From Mauremys mutica (lineage: Eukaryota; Chordata; Testudines; Geoemydidae): 64,000 nt of DNA. The notes below the pieces were generated by a model. The model saw only the letters and a program-made list of their open reading frames with translations. It was not told the origin of the DNA and searched no databases. The position numbers were made by a program, and so were the translations under genes. Where the stretch lies: positions 48,983,563-49,047,562 of the forward strand of contig NC_059080.1 in the NCBI RefSeq assembly GCF_020497125.1. Reading direction: 5' to 3'. This document shows, piece by piece, positions 1-10,481 of this stretch (the stretch's first letter is position 1; every line of letters begins with the position of its first letter).

Positions 1-378
1 TCTGCCTCCCTTAGCTCTTCCAGTTCCGCCACCCTGGCCTCCAAAACCCGTACGTGGTCTCTGAGGGCCAGGAGCTCCTTGCACCAAATGCACACATACG
101 CCACCCGCCCACAGGGCAGGTAATCATACATGCTGCACTCAGCGCAATAAACTGGGTAGCCCCCATTCTGCTGCGTGTTCTCCTACAGCTACCTATTTAA
201 TGAAAGGGTATTGTTTAAATCAAGAAGTTTTGAAAATAGTTTAGTTTACAGGTTTTAAGGAATGGCAAGTGAACCTTGCCCCCTTCCCACTCCCCTGCGA
301 AACTCCCTGTTAGCAGCCCTGTTCACAAAACTCCCTGGTTGCTTGCTCGCTGCTTTATAAAGCCCTGGCCTTCTTGAT
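1..378 (-). mobile_element. CR1 LINE fragment, 5' region and ORF1 start
   Basis: On the minus strand the first 180 nt encode a Cys-rich then coiled-coil stretch (C-x2-C spacing; ECSMYDYLPCGRVAYVCIWC, then KELLALRDHVRVLEARVAEL), as at the start of CR1 ORF1. Positions about 250-378 resemble the 5' leader of the long CR1 copy at 45400-45560, both with an AACTCCC..GTTAGC..CTGTT..GCTCGCTG core. The element runs off the left edge. Confidence 0.6.
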
Positions 379-379
379 A

Positions 380-443
380 GCCAGATTGAGGTGTCACTAG
401 AGGAGATTTGGGAATTAATTGATAAACTGAACAGTAACAAGTA
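380..443 (+). mobile_element. CR1 ORF2 scrap
   Basis: About 64 nt match positions 56612 onward of the + strand CR1 copy, including CCAGATTGAGGTGTCA and ATTGATAAACTGAACAGTAA. It lies head to head with the minus-strand CR1 piece before it. It is too short to code for anything. Confidence 0.55.
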
Positions 444-553
444 ATTCAAACTGCCTGTTTTGTCTCCTTCATTTAAAATTCTATTGTTATAAGTCCTTTC
501 CTTATTCTATATAGAGATATTTGTTTGTAAAACTGTTTAATATTTTTTCATAG

Positions 554-632
554 GACCAAAGAACACAGTGCTTCGTCTAGCTGTAAAGTTTTTCCCTCCT
601 GACCCTGGTCAGCTGCAAGAGGAATACACCAG
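554..632 (+). CDS. FARP2: FARP2 exon, end of FERM F1 lobe
   Basis: This is the first FARP2 coding exon in the window. FARP2 is a FERM-domain Rho-family guanine nucleotide exchange factor that acts under the plasma membrane, for example in semaphorin/plexin-A signalling to Rac and in cytoskeletal control. The acceptor is an AG at 552-553 after a T-rich tract, and the donor GT is at 633-634. The exon reads (G)PKNTVLRLAVKFFPPDPGQ and then LQEEYTR, with the last Arg codon split across the intron. FFPPDP is the FERM signature of the FARP/FRMD7 group. FARP1 and FRMD7 are the alternatives; exons further right agree better with FARP2. Upstream exons and the start codon are outside the window. Confidence 0.93.
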
Positions 633-1190
633 GTAAAATATCTTTCAAAGTAATTAATGTTCATTAGTGGTTAAAAATACAGAAATGAAGAGAAGACAGA
701 AATAAGCTCACCTAAGAGGGTATTTTCTCTGTTATAACAATAAAGGTTAGCTTTTAAGGGAGGTGGGGGAGCATTTCTATTAGAAAGTCACATTTCTAAC
801 AGAAATATCTATCTTAATGATTCAGGTGGTAGATGATGCCTGTGGCTGTAAAAACTAGTGAAAGTTTGCATGAATAGATAACGGTGCAGGTCGGCGGGGG
901 CAATTTCTGTCTACCAAACATGTCAATGTGTTACCATTGAAGGAGGCAGTTGTATAGAGGAAATGGTCACTCTTTATACTGTACATTTATAAATAGTTTC
1001 TAGAAGGATTAAGTGATAAATGTTTTAATAAATGGTTAATTGTCAAATAGCAAGAATCCATCCGGTTAGTAGATTACATCTATAACAGCTTCTGCTGATC
1101 TGCTTATCATATTTAGCGTGTTACTTATGTCAGATTTTAAAAAGTTAGTAAATAATTGATATCTTAAGCATGTTACTATCTGTAAATGTA

Positions 1191-1499
1191 CCCTGGTCTT
1201 GTCCCTTCATCACCAACAGGTAATGTGATTTGGAGAGATCTGCCTGTAACAGATCTTCCCCAGGATGGTTGTAATCTTGACCATCTGCCTCTCACCAGAC
1301 CTTTCTTCTGCATCCTAGCAGCTGTCTTCCTCTGTCCCGCAACTGGCTCCATCTCTCCTTCCTGGTTACCTCCACCTCTCTGCAGTTCTCACCACCTCTA
1401 TCTTCTCCTCTTCCTCTCTTCACTTTGATCTTCTTTTCTCTCCTCTCCTCCTGCCAGCACAAATTTAGGTCCCACATCTGTTCTCTCCTCATAACCTTA
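1191..1499 (+). mobile_element. Old L2-like LINE, left part
   Basis: CT-rich sequence that continues, in style and probable frame, at 3061 on the other side of the Harbinger-like insertion. It carries no readable protein of its own. The assignment rests on the RT-like reading in the right-hand parts. Confidence 0.35.
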
Positions 1500-1737
1500 G
1501 GCCTGGTCTACACTATGGTGTTAGGTAGAATTTAGCTGTGTTAGGTCAATTTAAAAATGACTGCGTCCATGCAACCAACCCCGTTCCGTCGACCTAAAGG
1601 GCTCTTAAAATCGACTTCTGTACTCCTCCCCGACAAGGGGAGTAGCGCAAAAATTGACTTTGCTGTGACAAATTTGGAGTAGTGCGGATGCAAATTGACG
1701 GTATTGTCCTCTGGCAGCTATCCCAGAGTGCTCCATT

Positions 1738-2325
1738 GTGACTGCTCTGGACCGTACTTTGAACTCCGATGCATTAGCCAGGTACTCAGGAAAAGCCCTG
1801 GGAACTTTTGAATTTCATTTCCTGTTTGGTCAGCGTGGCGAGCTCAGCAGCAAGGTGACCATGGAGTCCCTCCAGAATCGCAGAGCGCAGAATGTTTCTA
1901 CGCTCCTCATATCATCTCCGTCCCTGAGGTTATTGCAGATTAGAAGGCGAAAAAAAACGCACTCGTGATGACATGTTTTCCGAGCTTATGCAGTCCTCCC
2001 GCACTGATAGAGCACAGCTTAATGCATGGAGGCATTCAGTAGCAGAAGCCAGGAAAGAATTAAGTGAGCGCAAAGAGCGGAGGCAGGACGCGATGCTGAG
2101 GCTAATGAGGGGGAGCAAACAGACATGATGAAGCGTCTGTTGGAGCTGCAGGAAAGCCAACAAGAGCACAGACCCGTGCTGCATCTACTGTATAACCGCC
2201 TACACTCCTCCCCATGTTCCATAGCCTCCTCACCCAATAACGCGGGTGGGGAGGAGAGGCTCTGGGCACCCAGCCACTCACCTCCAGAGGATGGCCCAAG
2301 CAACAGAAGGCTGTCATTCACATAG
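1738..2325 (+). pseudogene. Transposon accessory protein remnant (Myb/SANT-type, coiled coil)
   Basis: A broken frame inside the Harbinger-like element. The first piece starts MTALDRTLNSDALARYSGKA and runs to a stop after RRKKTHS at 1966-1968. The reading then continues as MFSELMQSSRTDRAQLNAWR, with a Glu/Arg-rich helix (AEARKELSERKERRQDAM), and in another frame as MMKRLLELQESQQEHRPVLH, ending in PEDGPSNRRLSFT. This layout, a trihelix/SANT-like front and a coiled-coil tail with PEDGPSNRR near the end, fits DNA-binding accessory proteins of reptile Harbinger-type elements. The DNA-binding part is mostly lost. A stop and at least one frameshift make it a pseudogene. Confidence 0.5.
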
Positions 2326-2548
2326 TTTGATTTTTAGTGTGGCTACAATAAGCAATGTGGCCTTGCCCTTCCCTCCTCCCCCACCCCACCTGGGTTACCT
2401 TGTCTGTTATCTCATTTTTTTTAATTAATAAAGAAAGAATGCATGGTTTCAAAACAATAGTTAGTTTATTTCGAAGGGGGGAGGGTGGTTGGCTTACAGG
2501 GAATTAAAATCATCAAAGGGGGCGGGTTTGCATCAAGGACGGACGGAC

Positions 2549-2563
2549 ACACACACACACACT
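2549..2563. repeat. (CA)n microsatellite
   Basis: A short ACACAC run inside the Harbinger-like element. Confidence 0.8.
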
Positions 2564-3060
2564 GTTTTCAAAGCCTCTCTGATGCGCAGCGCGCCTTGCT
2601 GTGCTCTTCTAATGATTACATTGGCTACTTGGATCACAGCAGCCCCCACAGTAGACTTGCCCACAACAGCAGCGGTGACGGTGAGCTGAATGGGCTCCAT
2701 GCTTGCCGTGGTATGGCATCTACACGGGTAACCCAGGAAAAAAAGCGCGAAACAATTATCTGCCGTTGCTTTCACAGAGGGAAAGGCAACTGACGATATG
2801 TACCCAAAACCACCCGCGACAGTGTTTTCGCCCTATCAGGCATTGAGAGCTTAACCCAGAATTCCAATTGGCGGCGGAGACTGGGGGATAGCTACCCACT
2901 GTGCACTGCTCCGTAAGTCAATGCTAGCCACGGTAGTGAGGACGCACGCCTCTGACTTAATGCTCTTAGTGTGGACATACACAATTGACTGTATAAAATC
3001 AATTTCTAAAAATTGACTTCTATAAAATCGACCTAATTTCGTAGTGTAGGCATACCATCA

Positions 3061-3663
3061 GGTGACTCAGGCTTGTAACCTGGGTTTCATATCAGACTTG
3101 AACCTCTCTCTAAGGTCTTGTATCCAGGCTATGTCTAAATATTGCTGATTTTTTTTTTCTGCATAACATCTGTAAGGCACAGCCTTTTCTATTCATCCTC
3201 ACAGCTAATAGTCTCATCCAGGATCTCATCATGTCCTGTTTTGGTTACTGTAACATCCTTTCCTGTAGCCTTGACCAATGTGATCTTGCCCTGTTCATAT
3301 CTATTCAGAATGTTGCTTCAAAGAGCATTTTCCTAGCCCAACGCTTTGACTGTGTCACTAATTTCTTTAAAAGCAGCAAAGAGTCTTGTGGCACCTTATA
3401 GACTAACAGACGTAACTACATAACTATGTCTGTTAGTCTATAAGGTGCCACAAGTCTCTTTGCTACTTTTACAGATCCAGACTAACATGGCTGCCCCTCT
3501 GATACTAATTTCTTTGCATCCCTCCACTTGCGCTCCCTTCTCTAGTGCACTGAAAATAAGCTACTTGTTCTCCCTTTCCAGACTTATCCCTACCATCTTT
3601 GTCACTATCAAAATGTCAATTCCCCCCTGCAGTCAGCCCATGATGCCAGTCTTTGCAATATTG
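3061..3663 (+). mobile_element. Old L2-like LINE, right part
   Basis: One frame reads SLIQDLIMSCFGYCNILSCS, then LDQCDLALFISIQNVASKSI. This matches the end of L2/CR1-clade reverse transcriptases (a leucine-rich helix, YCN, then QN-x-A). The element is interrupted by the Harbinger-like insert on its left and by the fold-back element at 3369-3503. It is heavily decayed and therefore old. Confidence 0.5.
3369..3503 (-). mobile_element. Fold-back element with 12-bp target duplication
   Basis: The 135-nt insert is flanked by identical ACTAATTTCTTT at 3357-3368 and 3504-3515. Its interior is an inverted repeat: AGTCTTGTGGCACCTTATAG and ACTAACAGACGTA on one arm, the complement on the other, with a hinge near 3421-3426. 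One arm ends in a short outer sequence (CAGATCCAGACTAACATGGC). The same sequences recur at 18376-18930 and 50464-50660. Confidence 0.75.
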
Positions 3664-4100
3664 GAATCTTTTGAATAGCAGGGTCTGTCAGGGTTGTGCA
3701 TGTGCTCTGTAATACCTTGGAGTCCCGTGCAAGGTTATAAAGGATGGAGTGGCCGGGACTCTCCCTCAGTTCACTCTTACCTGTGGCAGCAAGATGAAGG
3801 CAACTACTTTTTTGGAGCTTCAAATTCATTCCTTTTCACTAATTGGGTGAAGAAATTTCATTTTCTTTCTTCTCCTTCCTCAAGTCTGGTATCTCTCTTC
3901 CCACACAGTGGGATGAGGCACTTTGTGCCAACCTTCATGCCTTATGGTGGACTCCAAACCATTAGGGTTCAAACCATGCCAGTCTTGTGACTGCCTCATT
4001 CCCCTCACTGATGGACAGTCATTGCATCTTCTGCCTGGGGGAGAGCCACATCTTGGACAAGTGCTCAGTGTGCTGGTAATATTCCTTGAGGACCTGCAAG
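3664..4100 (+). mobile_element. DIRS copy A: left inverted terminal repeat and gag start
   Basis: CTTTTGAATAGCAGGGTCTG and the following 60 nt are the inverted counterpart of the sequence at about 10490-10660, so this is the left terminal repeat. A TATAAAGG box lies at 3736. The gag start carries the motif C-x2-C-x4-H-x4-C-x2-C at 4023-4073 (CIFCLGESHILDKCSVC), shared with copies B and E. The outermost part of the left repeat is missing. Confidence 0.7.
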
Positions 4101-4536
4101 CGCAGGCTTCCTCTGGGTCCCAGAGCTGCTCAATCTCCCACTCTGCCCCAGGCTCCGCGCTCACCCTCATCCTACCCCCTCCCCCAAACTCCCACCCCTG
4201 TCTCGTCTCTTCCTGCTCTGCACTAGGCCCTGCCTCCACCCCGTCTCGTCTCCCAAGCCCCCCCACCCCTGCCCCTCTTCTTCCCACCCCTGCTCCTCCT
4301 CCGCCCCACCTCTTCCCACCCAGTTCCACCCTCTCCCAAGCATTCCCTGTCCCCACTCCATCCCCTCCCCCACAGTGCCTCCTGCACGCTGCAGAACAGC
4401 TGATCGCAGCAGGTGGGAGGGAGAGGAGTTGATCGGTGGGGCTGCAGTCGGACGGGAGGCGCTGGAGCGGAGGGGGGGAGCTGGCTGCCGGTGGGTGCTA
4501 AGCACCCACTAATATTTTAGTTGGCACCTATGCCTG
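4101..4536 (-). mobile_element. hAT-like DNA element inserted in DIRS A gag
   Basis: The right end, read on the complement, is CAGGCATAGGTGCCAACTAA, a hAT-style terminus; CAGGTGCCAACTTTCCAATG inside the element at 49470 is related. The interior is C-rich low-complexity sequence. The left boundary and target duplication are uncertain. Confidence 0.45.
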
Positions 4537-5640
4537 CAAATCCAGGCATGTTAGGCTCATATGACATCTGCTTGAGCAATCCATACAGGTCACTTCAGAT
4601 CCAGAGGAAATGACACCAAAATGAAGCCAAAAGAGTCTGTGAAAGCCAGCAATCCCTCAAGCAGACATCATACCCTGCGATAGGGCATTAAAGAAGAAAC
4701 GTGTGAAGAGGATGGTGTTGAAGCCAGTACCGACAATGTCAATCTCCCTTGGTGATAGAGCCAGCCACCCCATACCCTTCTTACAGAAGACTGACACCCA
4801 GAGGCAAAGTGGGATGGAGCAAAAACATAATTCCAAACACCATTCAGGATCATTCTGCAAGGAGGACATAAAACATCACTTTCTTCAAAAACACAGCCTT
4901 CAAATCCTCCACCAAGATGGGAGTGCACATGGAAAGGAGACTTGGTACTAGCACCATGGTCAAGCTGATAAAGAGCCTGAGATATGCATTCATAGAAGAA
5001 CTGATGTCGCCTCCAGACATACTGTGCATCGAAGTGGTGACCGTCACTGGAACCAGTACAGAGGTCTTTCATCAGCACTGCGTAAAGTTGCTTCTCCACT
5101 ATCCTCAGAGCGTGACCCCAAAGATGGTACTGGATGATACAGTTCTGCCTCAGGTGAGGCATGAGGATATTGGCTAGTTAAGTGCCACAGGTAGGGATTG
5201 CTCTAGACAAGACCAGGAAGTCATGGTAAAGATCAAGAGATCCTGATACAGTCACAGAAAAACTTGTTTGTTGACACGGAAGATGTTATGAGTATAGGCA
5301 GCAGAACACGGCCTGGACACTATGCAGACATCAGTGCCACAGAATACTTACCTCATCTGAAACACTGCACCTTTTTGTTCAGCTCCATTACAGTACATCT
5401 TGTAATGATCTGTGCATGCCATCCACCTGTATGGTCATGCTGTCGTCTTCTACTCAATGGTATCAAAGTTCCTCAAAGGTCTATTGAAGACCTACTACTG
5501 TGGTTAGATGTTCAGCATTGCAGGGAGGGGATAAGGGGGTTCCCTAGCTCGTGGTATTCTGTCATGTTAGAGCGTGATTTCTACAGAGGACAGCTCGCTT
5601 ATTTACCAGATCAGCAGTTGTCAGTAACCAGTATGATTAG
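4537..5640 (+). pseudogene. DIRS copy A, probable gag remainder
   Basis: The sequence lies between the recognisable gag start and later YR sequence of copy A. It shows no single open frame and several frames alternate. Proline and serine codons and a GAACCAGTAC pattern resemble the middle of DIRS gag in copy E. No RT motif was found, so RT and RNase H appear lost in this copy. The assignment is mainly positional. Confidence 0.35.

Positions 5641-5675
<35 letters not shown>
5641..5675. repeat. (GT)n microsatellite
   Basis: About 15 GT units in a row. Confidence 0.9.
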
Positions 5676-6648
5676 TTTCACCCTGTGTGCTGCCCCAGCT
5701 CTGCGCAAACAGCCAGCACAGAAAACCTTGAGCAAACTGTCCAATAATCACAAAATCAGTTAAGACACCAGGCCAGGTTTACTGTCAACAAAGCATGGTA
5801 ATAGTACCTAGAAAACTCTACAAAAATACTGAAACATGTATGCCCATAATGGTAAACGCAGCTCAGAGAATTGCGGGACTTTCCATTCCCCCCTCGGCTG
5901 GACCAAAACACACACTCAAAAACACATCTTCATACCCTATGTGATGAGGCAAGGCCAGATGGCTATAAGAAAGTAGTGGGAGACAGATATATTAGCCCCA
6001 AGCTAAACAAATCCCTGTTACCAGGGTAAGCAAATGGCAGTTGCTCCAGGTCAATTAAGACACCTGGGGCCAATTAAGATCCTTCCAGAAAGCAGTGAAG
6101 ACAGCTAAGTTAATTGGGACACCTGAAGCCAATCAGGGCTGGCTGAAACTAGTTAAAAGCCTCCCAGTTGGTCTGGTGGATGTGCGTGTCGGGAGCTGTA
6201 GTAGGAAGCTGTGCTGCTGGAAAAACTGAGCAGTACAAACCCTATCAGGCACAAGGAAGGAGGCCCTGAGGTAAGGGTGAAGTAGATATTGAGGAAGTGG
6301 GGGCTGCTGTGGGGAAGTGGCCCAGGGAATTGTACTCATCCTGTTTGCAAAAAGCCAGCTACCAATAGCTGCTACTATTAGGGTCCCAGGGCCCAGAATA
6401 GAGGGCAGGCCCAGGCTCCCCCCTCCCCCGGTTAATTCACTGAGACTGGGAGACAAAGACTGTGCGAGGGAGGGTTGCTTCTCCTCATCTCCCTTGCTGG
6501 CTTATGATGAAAATGGCTCAGTAGGCTGTGACCCTTACCTTGAGAGAGAGAGAAGGGCTATGTAGAGGGTCACAGTGAGCCTCTGAGGCTAGCGTAATCC
6601 ACCAGGAAGCACAGGACCCACTGAGACAAGGTCGGAGCTTTGTCACAC
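5676..6648 (-). mobile_element. Unclassified interspersed repeat, LTR-like
   Basis: On the complement the block starts TGTGACAAAGCTCCGACC and carries GGGTCCTGTGCTTCCTGGTG, the kind of TG start seen in long terminal repeats. It sits inside DIRS A territory. No second LTR, primer-binding site or gene is visible. The class is a guess. Confidence 0.3.
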
Positions 6649-7110
6649 CTAATATAAACAAGTTACGTACTACACCTCTAACATAGTTACTGCCCCCTGA
6701 CATGCCTAGTTATCACTCATCTCCTTATACATGTTGGTTCAATCAAAACATCTCTATTATGCTGTCATCCTGACCTTATATTTTAAAAGGGGTCAGTGTG
6801 TTCCTGTTATCCTTGGGAAATGTTTTTGTACCATCCTTAATATAGGGATGTTTGTGTAAGTATTCTGTGCCTAGCACTTTTTAAAAACGTGTGTTTCTGC
6901 AATATTAGGCCTGTTCTTGCCAAATTCTGTAAACTTGCAAACAGGCAGAGCCTGACGTTTGCTCATAGCCTAACTTTTGCTAACTTCACTTTATATTAGC
7001 AAATCTTGCCCACTACTTTAGCTCAAGCCTCATACCAGGCCTCTAATACAAGGGCTTATATCTCAGGCTCTTTTCCTACTACACCTATCAGTCAAACTCT
7101 TGAGGTGCTG

Positions 7111-7293
7111 TCAATAGGTCACCCAGGTTACGCATCCATAAAGGAGTGTAGGAATAACAGTTGTCTTATAGACCTGAATCTTGGTGTTCTGTCTTAGTGT
7201 GTCATAGTAATTTCCTAAAGGAAGCACTTGCGCACTAGATCCTGTGCTGGATCTCACTGTCGATTTTTGTGTTTTGAGAAAATTGGCTACCAA
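7111..7293 (-). pseudogene. LINE reverse transcriptase fragment
   Basis: The minus strand reads LRQNTKIQVYKTTVIPTLLY then GCVTWVTY. K-I-x-V-Y-K/R-x-x-V-x-P-T-L-L-Y-G is the end of the RT domain in several non-LTR families that are not CR1. About 60 codons remain, on the strand opposite to DIRS A. Confidence 0.5.
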
Positions 7294-7546
7294 GGTAGCA
7301 GAAGTAAGGACTTGCTGCTGCCTGGGACCTCACTGTTGTCGTGTTGCTACTCAAGATGCTTCCCTGCAAGCCCCTTTCAGAGTGCTTCTTACTTCATCTC
7401 ACTGAAGATTGTCTTTCTAGTTGCTGTCACTTCAGCTAGAAGAGAGAGTGAGCTCCAAGCACTTATAGGTGACCCTTCCTACACAGCATTTCATAGGCAC
7501 AAGGCAGTGCTGAAACTTCATCCCCAAGGTGTTCTGAGTTCTATTT
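7294..7546 (+). pseudogene. DIRS copy A, tyrosine recombinase fragment
   Basis: One frame reads LKIVFLVAVTSARRESELQA, then LIGDPSYTAFHRHKAVLKLH. This is the box I region of DIRS recombinases, where the second Arg of SARR-x-SEL is the expected catalytic arginine. It is cut by the DNA element at 7547-9125 after a Tyr-Leu-Asn-Gln stretch, and the frame resumes at about 9130. Confidence 0.7.
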
Positions 7547-9125
7547 GAATCAATTCCTCCTGGAGGAATTCTGTGCACAATATTTTAAAATTCTGCATGT
7601 TTTATTTGTCAAAATAAGGCAATATAATCACTCTGGTTTCCATTATTTCAGTAATTTATTTAAACTACAATGCAATAGATGGAGAATAGGAGTGGGGAGC
7701 ATTGGAGAAAATCCCCAAACCCCCTTGTCTAATCATAATGTAGCTAGATTTGACCCTTTATTTCTAGTTATTAGTCAACGAATATATGCAACCTGTAAGC
7801 GAGTGGACTCACCCCTGTGGCGCCTCCTGCTGGTTGTCTCCGGGAATTAGCTCTTTGACCCAGGAGCGCCCTCGGTCAACTGATGATCCGCTATCATTGC
7901 TGGCCCCTGTGTTCCTTCCAGGACCCTGGTGCCCCTTTAACTGGGTGCTGCCCCCTGACAGTATCCCCACAGTTCTGGGTCTCCCTCTCCCAGGGGAACC
8001 CCCACCCACTGTCCCCACTTTGCCTCAGTCTTGGCTACTGCCCAGTCTCCATCTAGGCCCTGTTCATTAGGGCAGACTGCAGTATAAGCCACTAATCACA
8101 GGTAAAGGGGTTTGGACCTGCTGCCTCTGACTACCCGTGGGCTGCCCCTGCAACCCCATACCTAATAGGCCTTACCAGGCCTGCAGCCTGGGGTTTTCCT
8201 AGGCCAGAGCTCCCTGGCTCCCTTGGCCTTTCCCCAGCCCTGCTCCACTGGTTAACCTCCCTGCAGCCAGGCCCTTCTCTCTCTGAACACAGAGAGGGAC
8301 TGTTGAGCTCCTGGCTCCCAGCCTCTTATATAGGGCCAGCTGAGGCCTGATTGGGGCGTGGCCCAGCGGCAGCTGCTTCCCCAATCAGCCTAGTAGCTGC
8401 TTTTCCTGCCACAGCCCTCTCCCAGGGCTGTTTTAAGCCCTTCAGGGCAGAAGCGGGGTAATCACCCCGCTACACAGCCACATGATCAGTGTTGCATCAT
8501 AGACAACTGAGGGCTGGGGAATCAAACTCACAATTTATATTGGCTACTGATCATCTCCAGGAAGGTCAGTAGCAAACAGTTAATGGAGCACATTTTGATA
8601 GGAAATTTTTTCAGTCCAAAAATTTAGACCAGTTCTAATCATGAAATCCCCATAAACATTTATAAGGCCATACTGTCTTTTACACCCCTCTGGCAATGTG
8701 AAGGAGCCTTAAAACTTTTACACCTGTTTTATACTCCTGGGGGAATTCAAAAAGACAATGGGAACAATTCACTTAGCAGGCAGGCTGCTACATTCTGCTC
8801 TGCCTGAAGGGACAGAGCCTGTCCCATGCCTACCTCCTCAGAAACACTCTGAAGCCCTGCCCCTCCACACCGAGCGCCCGAGAGTCAGTCTGTCTGTCTG
8901 TCTGTCTCTCTCTCACACATGACTGCCCCGCCCCCGCCTCCCCCGGCTGTGATTTACGTCTCTACTGAGCCAAGCTGCCTGTGTTGCCGAGAGGGGCGCA
9001 TGATGGCTCTTGCAGCTTCCCTTCGCTTTCCTGTCAGAAGTCATTTTTCTGTGGGGAAGCAAAGAAATCTGGTGGGGGCCATGAATTCTGCACACGCACA
9101 GTGATGCAGAATTCCCCCAGGAGTA
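7547..9125. mobile_element. Nested DNA transposon inside the DIRS A recombinase
   Basis: The block splits a reading frame that resumes on its right side. Its ends are inverted: CCTCCTGGAGGAATTCTG on the left and CAGAATTCCCCCAGGAGTA at 9107-9125. A second copy of the same end, TACTCCTGGGGGAATTC at 8732-8748, faces the right end with 17 of 17 matching bases, so either two copies are nested or one is internally rearranged. A further element occupies 7794-8476. No transposase is readable, and no clean target duplication was found. Confidence 0.6.
7794..8476. mobile_element. Short DNA element with TGTA..GCG inverted ends
   Basis: The left end TGTAAGCGAGTGGACTCACC and the complement of the right end, TGTAGCGGGGTGATTACCCC, match over about 20 bases with one gap. 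The interior is GC-rich and non-coding. The flanks (CAACC and CAGCC) hint at a target duplication but do not prove one. Confidence 0.45.
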
Positions 9126-9749
9126 AAAATTAGTTAACTTGCCTGTGGACTTCATGAAGTTCCATGCTACTTCAGGAGAGAAGTTGCATACACTGGATAT
9201 TTCCAGAGGCTTATGTTACTTCATAAACAGAACCAAGCTGTTCAGACTGTCTCCTGGGTTATTTCTGGCTATAGTTGGGCAGTCCATAAGGTCAGGCCAT
9301 CACATAGAATATCTAAGTGGATGACACAATGTATCTTATTGTATCTTACAATTGGCTGGTGCACCTCTCTCACTGAACATGAAGGCGTACTCCATCAGAG
9401 CTCAAGTGACATGCTCCCCGTTTCAGAAATTTGCCAATTTCTGAACTTGGTAAGGCAATGATATGGAGTAATTCTCTCCCCCCTTGCCCCCCCCCAATTC
9501 TTGTCAAGCATTCTACACTGTACCTAGCTGACAAGGTAGATGCCAACTTTAGGAGAGCAGTACTACAATCTCTGTTTGATAGAGGCAGCTGATACTTCTC
9601 ATCCGACCATCCCAAAGGTGTGCTGCCGGCCAGTCACCTACATTGGGATCCACACTGCCACATACTCAAAGAATAAAGAACTGTTACTTATCCTACAGTA
9701 ACTGCTTCTTTGAGATGTCAGTGTGAAATATTCAACCCACCCTCTATCC
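9126..9749 (+). mobile_element. DIRS copy A: recombinase end and internal complementary region
   Basis: The frame resumes as VNLPVDFMKFHATSGEKLHT then LDISRGLCYFINRTKLF, matching the HTLDVRRALAFYLQQTKPF part of copy E. Around 9640-9740 comes the internal complementary region: GTCACCTACATTGGGATCCA and CTCAAAGAATAAAGAACTGT face AGTAACTGCTTCTTTGAGAT. This hinge is the hallmark of DIRS elements, which replicate through a circular intermediate. The right terminal repeat follows and is split by a hAT element. Confidence 0.65.
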
Positions 9750-10481
9750 CAGGGATGGGCAAACTTTTTGGCCTGAGGGCCACATCTGGGTATGGAAATT
9801 ATATGGTGGGCCATGAATGCTCATGAAATTGGGGGTTGGGGTGAGGGAAGGGGGTGAGGGCTGTGGCTGGGGGTGGGGTCTTGGGTGAGGCAAGAAATGA
9901 AGAGTTCAGGGTGTGGGAGAGGGCTCCAGGCTGGGGCAGGGGGTTGGGATGTGGGAGGCGGTGAGGGCTCCAGCTGGGGGTGCAAACTCTGGGGTGGGGC
10001 TTGGGATTGAGGGGTTTTGGGTATCAACAGGTGCTCCAGGCTGGGACCCAGGGGTTCAGAGGGCGGCAGGGGGAATCAAGGCTGGGGGCAGTTCAGACAT
10101 GGGACGAGGTCAGGGGTGCAGGCCCCACGTGGTGCAGGCCCCACGTGGTGCTTACCTCAAGCAGCTCCCAGAAGCAGTGGCATGTCCCACCTCCGACTTC
10201 TACGTGGAGGTGCCGGCCAGACAGCTCTGGCCACAGCTCCTGGACAGTGGAAGCTGCAGAGCTGGTGCTTGGGGCAGGGGCAGTGTGCAGAGCCCCCTGG
10301 CTGCCCCTATGTGTAGGAGCCAGAGCAGGGACATATAGCTGGTTCCAGGAGCCATGTGGAGCCACAGCACGTGTGGAGCAGGGCAAGCCCCTGACCTCAC
10401 TCCCTGACAGGAGCTTGAGGGTCAGATTAAAAAGTCTGATGGGCTGGAAGTGGCCTGTGGGCTGTAGTTTGCCCACCCCTG
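9750..10481. mobile_element. hAT transposon in the DIRS A terminal repeat
   Basis: The ends CAGGGATGGGCAAACT and (complement) CAGGGGTGGGCAAACTACAG are typical hAT termini. Flanks CTCTATCC (9742-9749) and CTTTATCC (10482-10489) form an 8-bp target duplication with one mismatch. The 732-nt interior is GT/CA-rich without transposase, so the copy is non-autonomous. Confidence 0.85.

Larger units (their letters stand above)
1500..3060 (+). mobile_element. PIF/Harbinger-like DNA transposon, no transposase
   Basis: The ends are inverted: CTGGTCTACACTATGG on the left, and on the right CGTAGTGTAGGCATACC, whose complement reads GGTATGCCTACACTACG. The interior holds a decayed accessory-protein gene and a (CA)n tract. 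No DDE transposase is visible, so the copy is non-autonomous. Target duplication could not be confirmed. GTCTACAC ends are also seen in the small element at 13187-13386. Confidence 0.6.

Noticed and set aside
3369..3503. CRISPR-like or RNA hairpin gene
   Set aside because: The hairpin is a dispersed element with target duplications and there are no spaced direct repeats.
3880..4505. 158- and 169-codon frames
   Set aside because: They start in DIRS gag and run into the C-rich hAT-like insert, so they are accidental fusions.
5264..5731. 155-codon frame ending in a Cys/Val run
   Set aside because: Its end is a (GT)n microsatellite translation; the front has no recognised relatives.
5676..6648. 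Intact endogenous retrovirus
   Set aside because: Only an LTR-like start is visible; no gag, pol or env reading and no second LTR.
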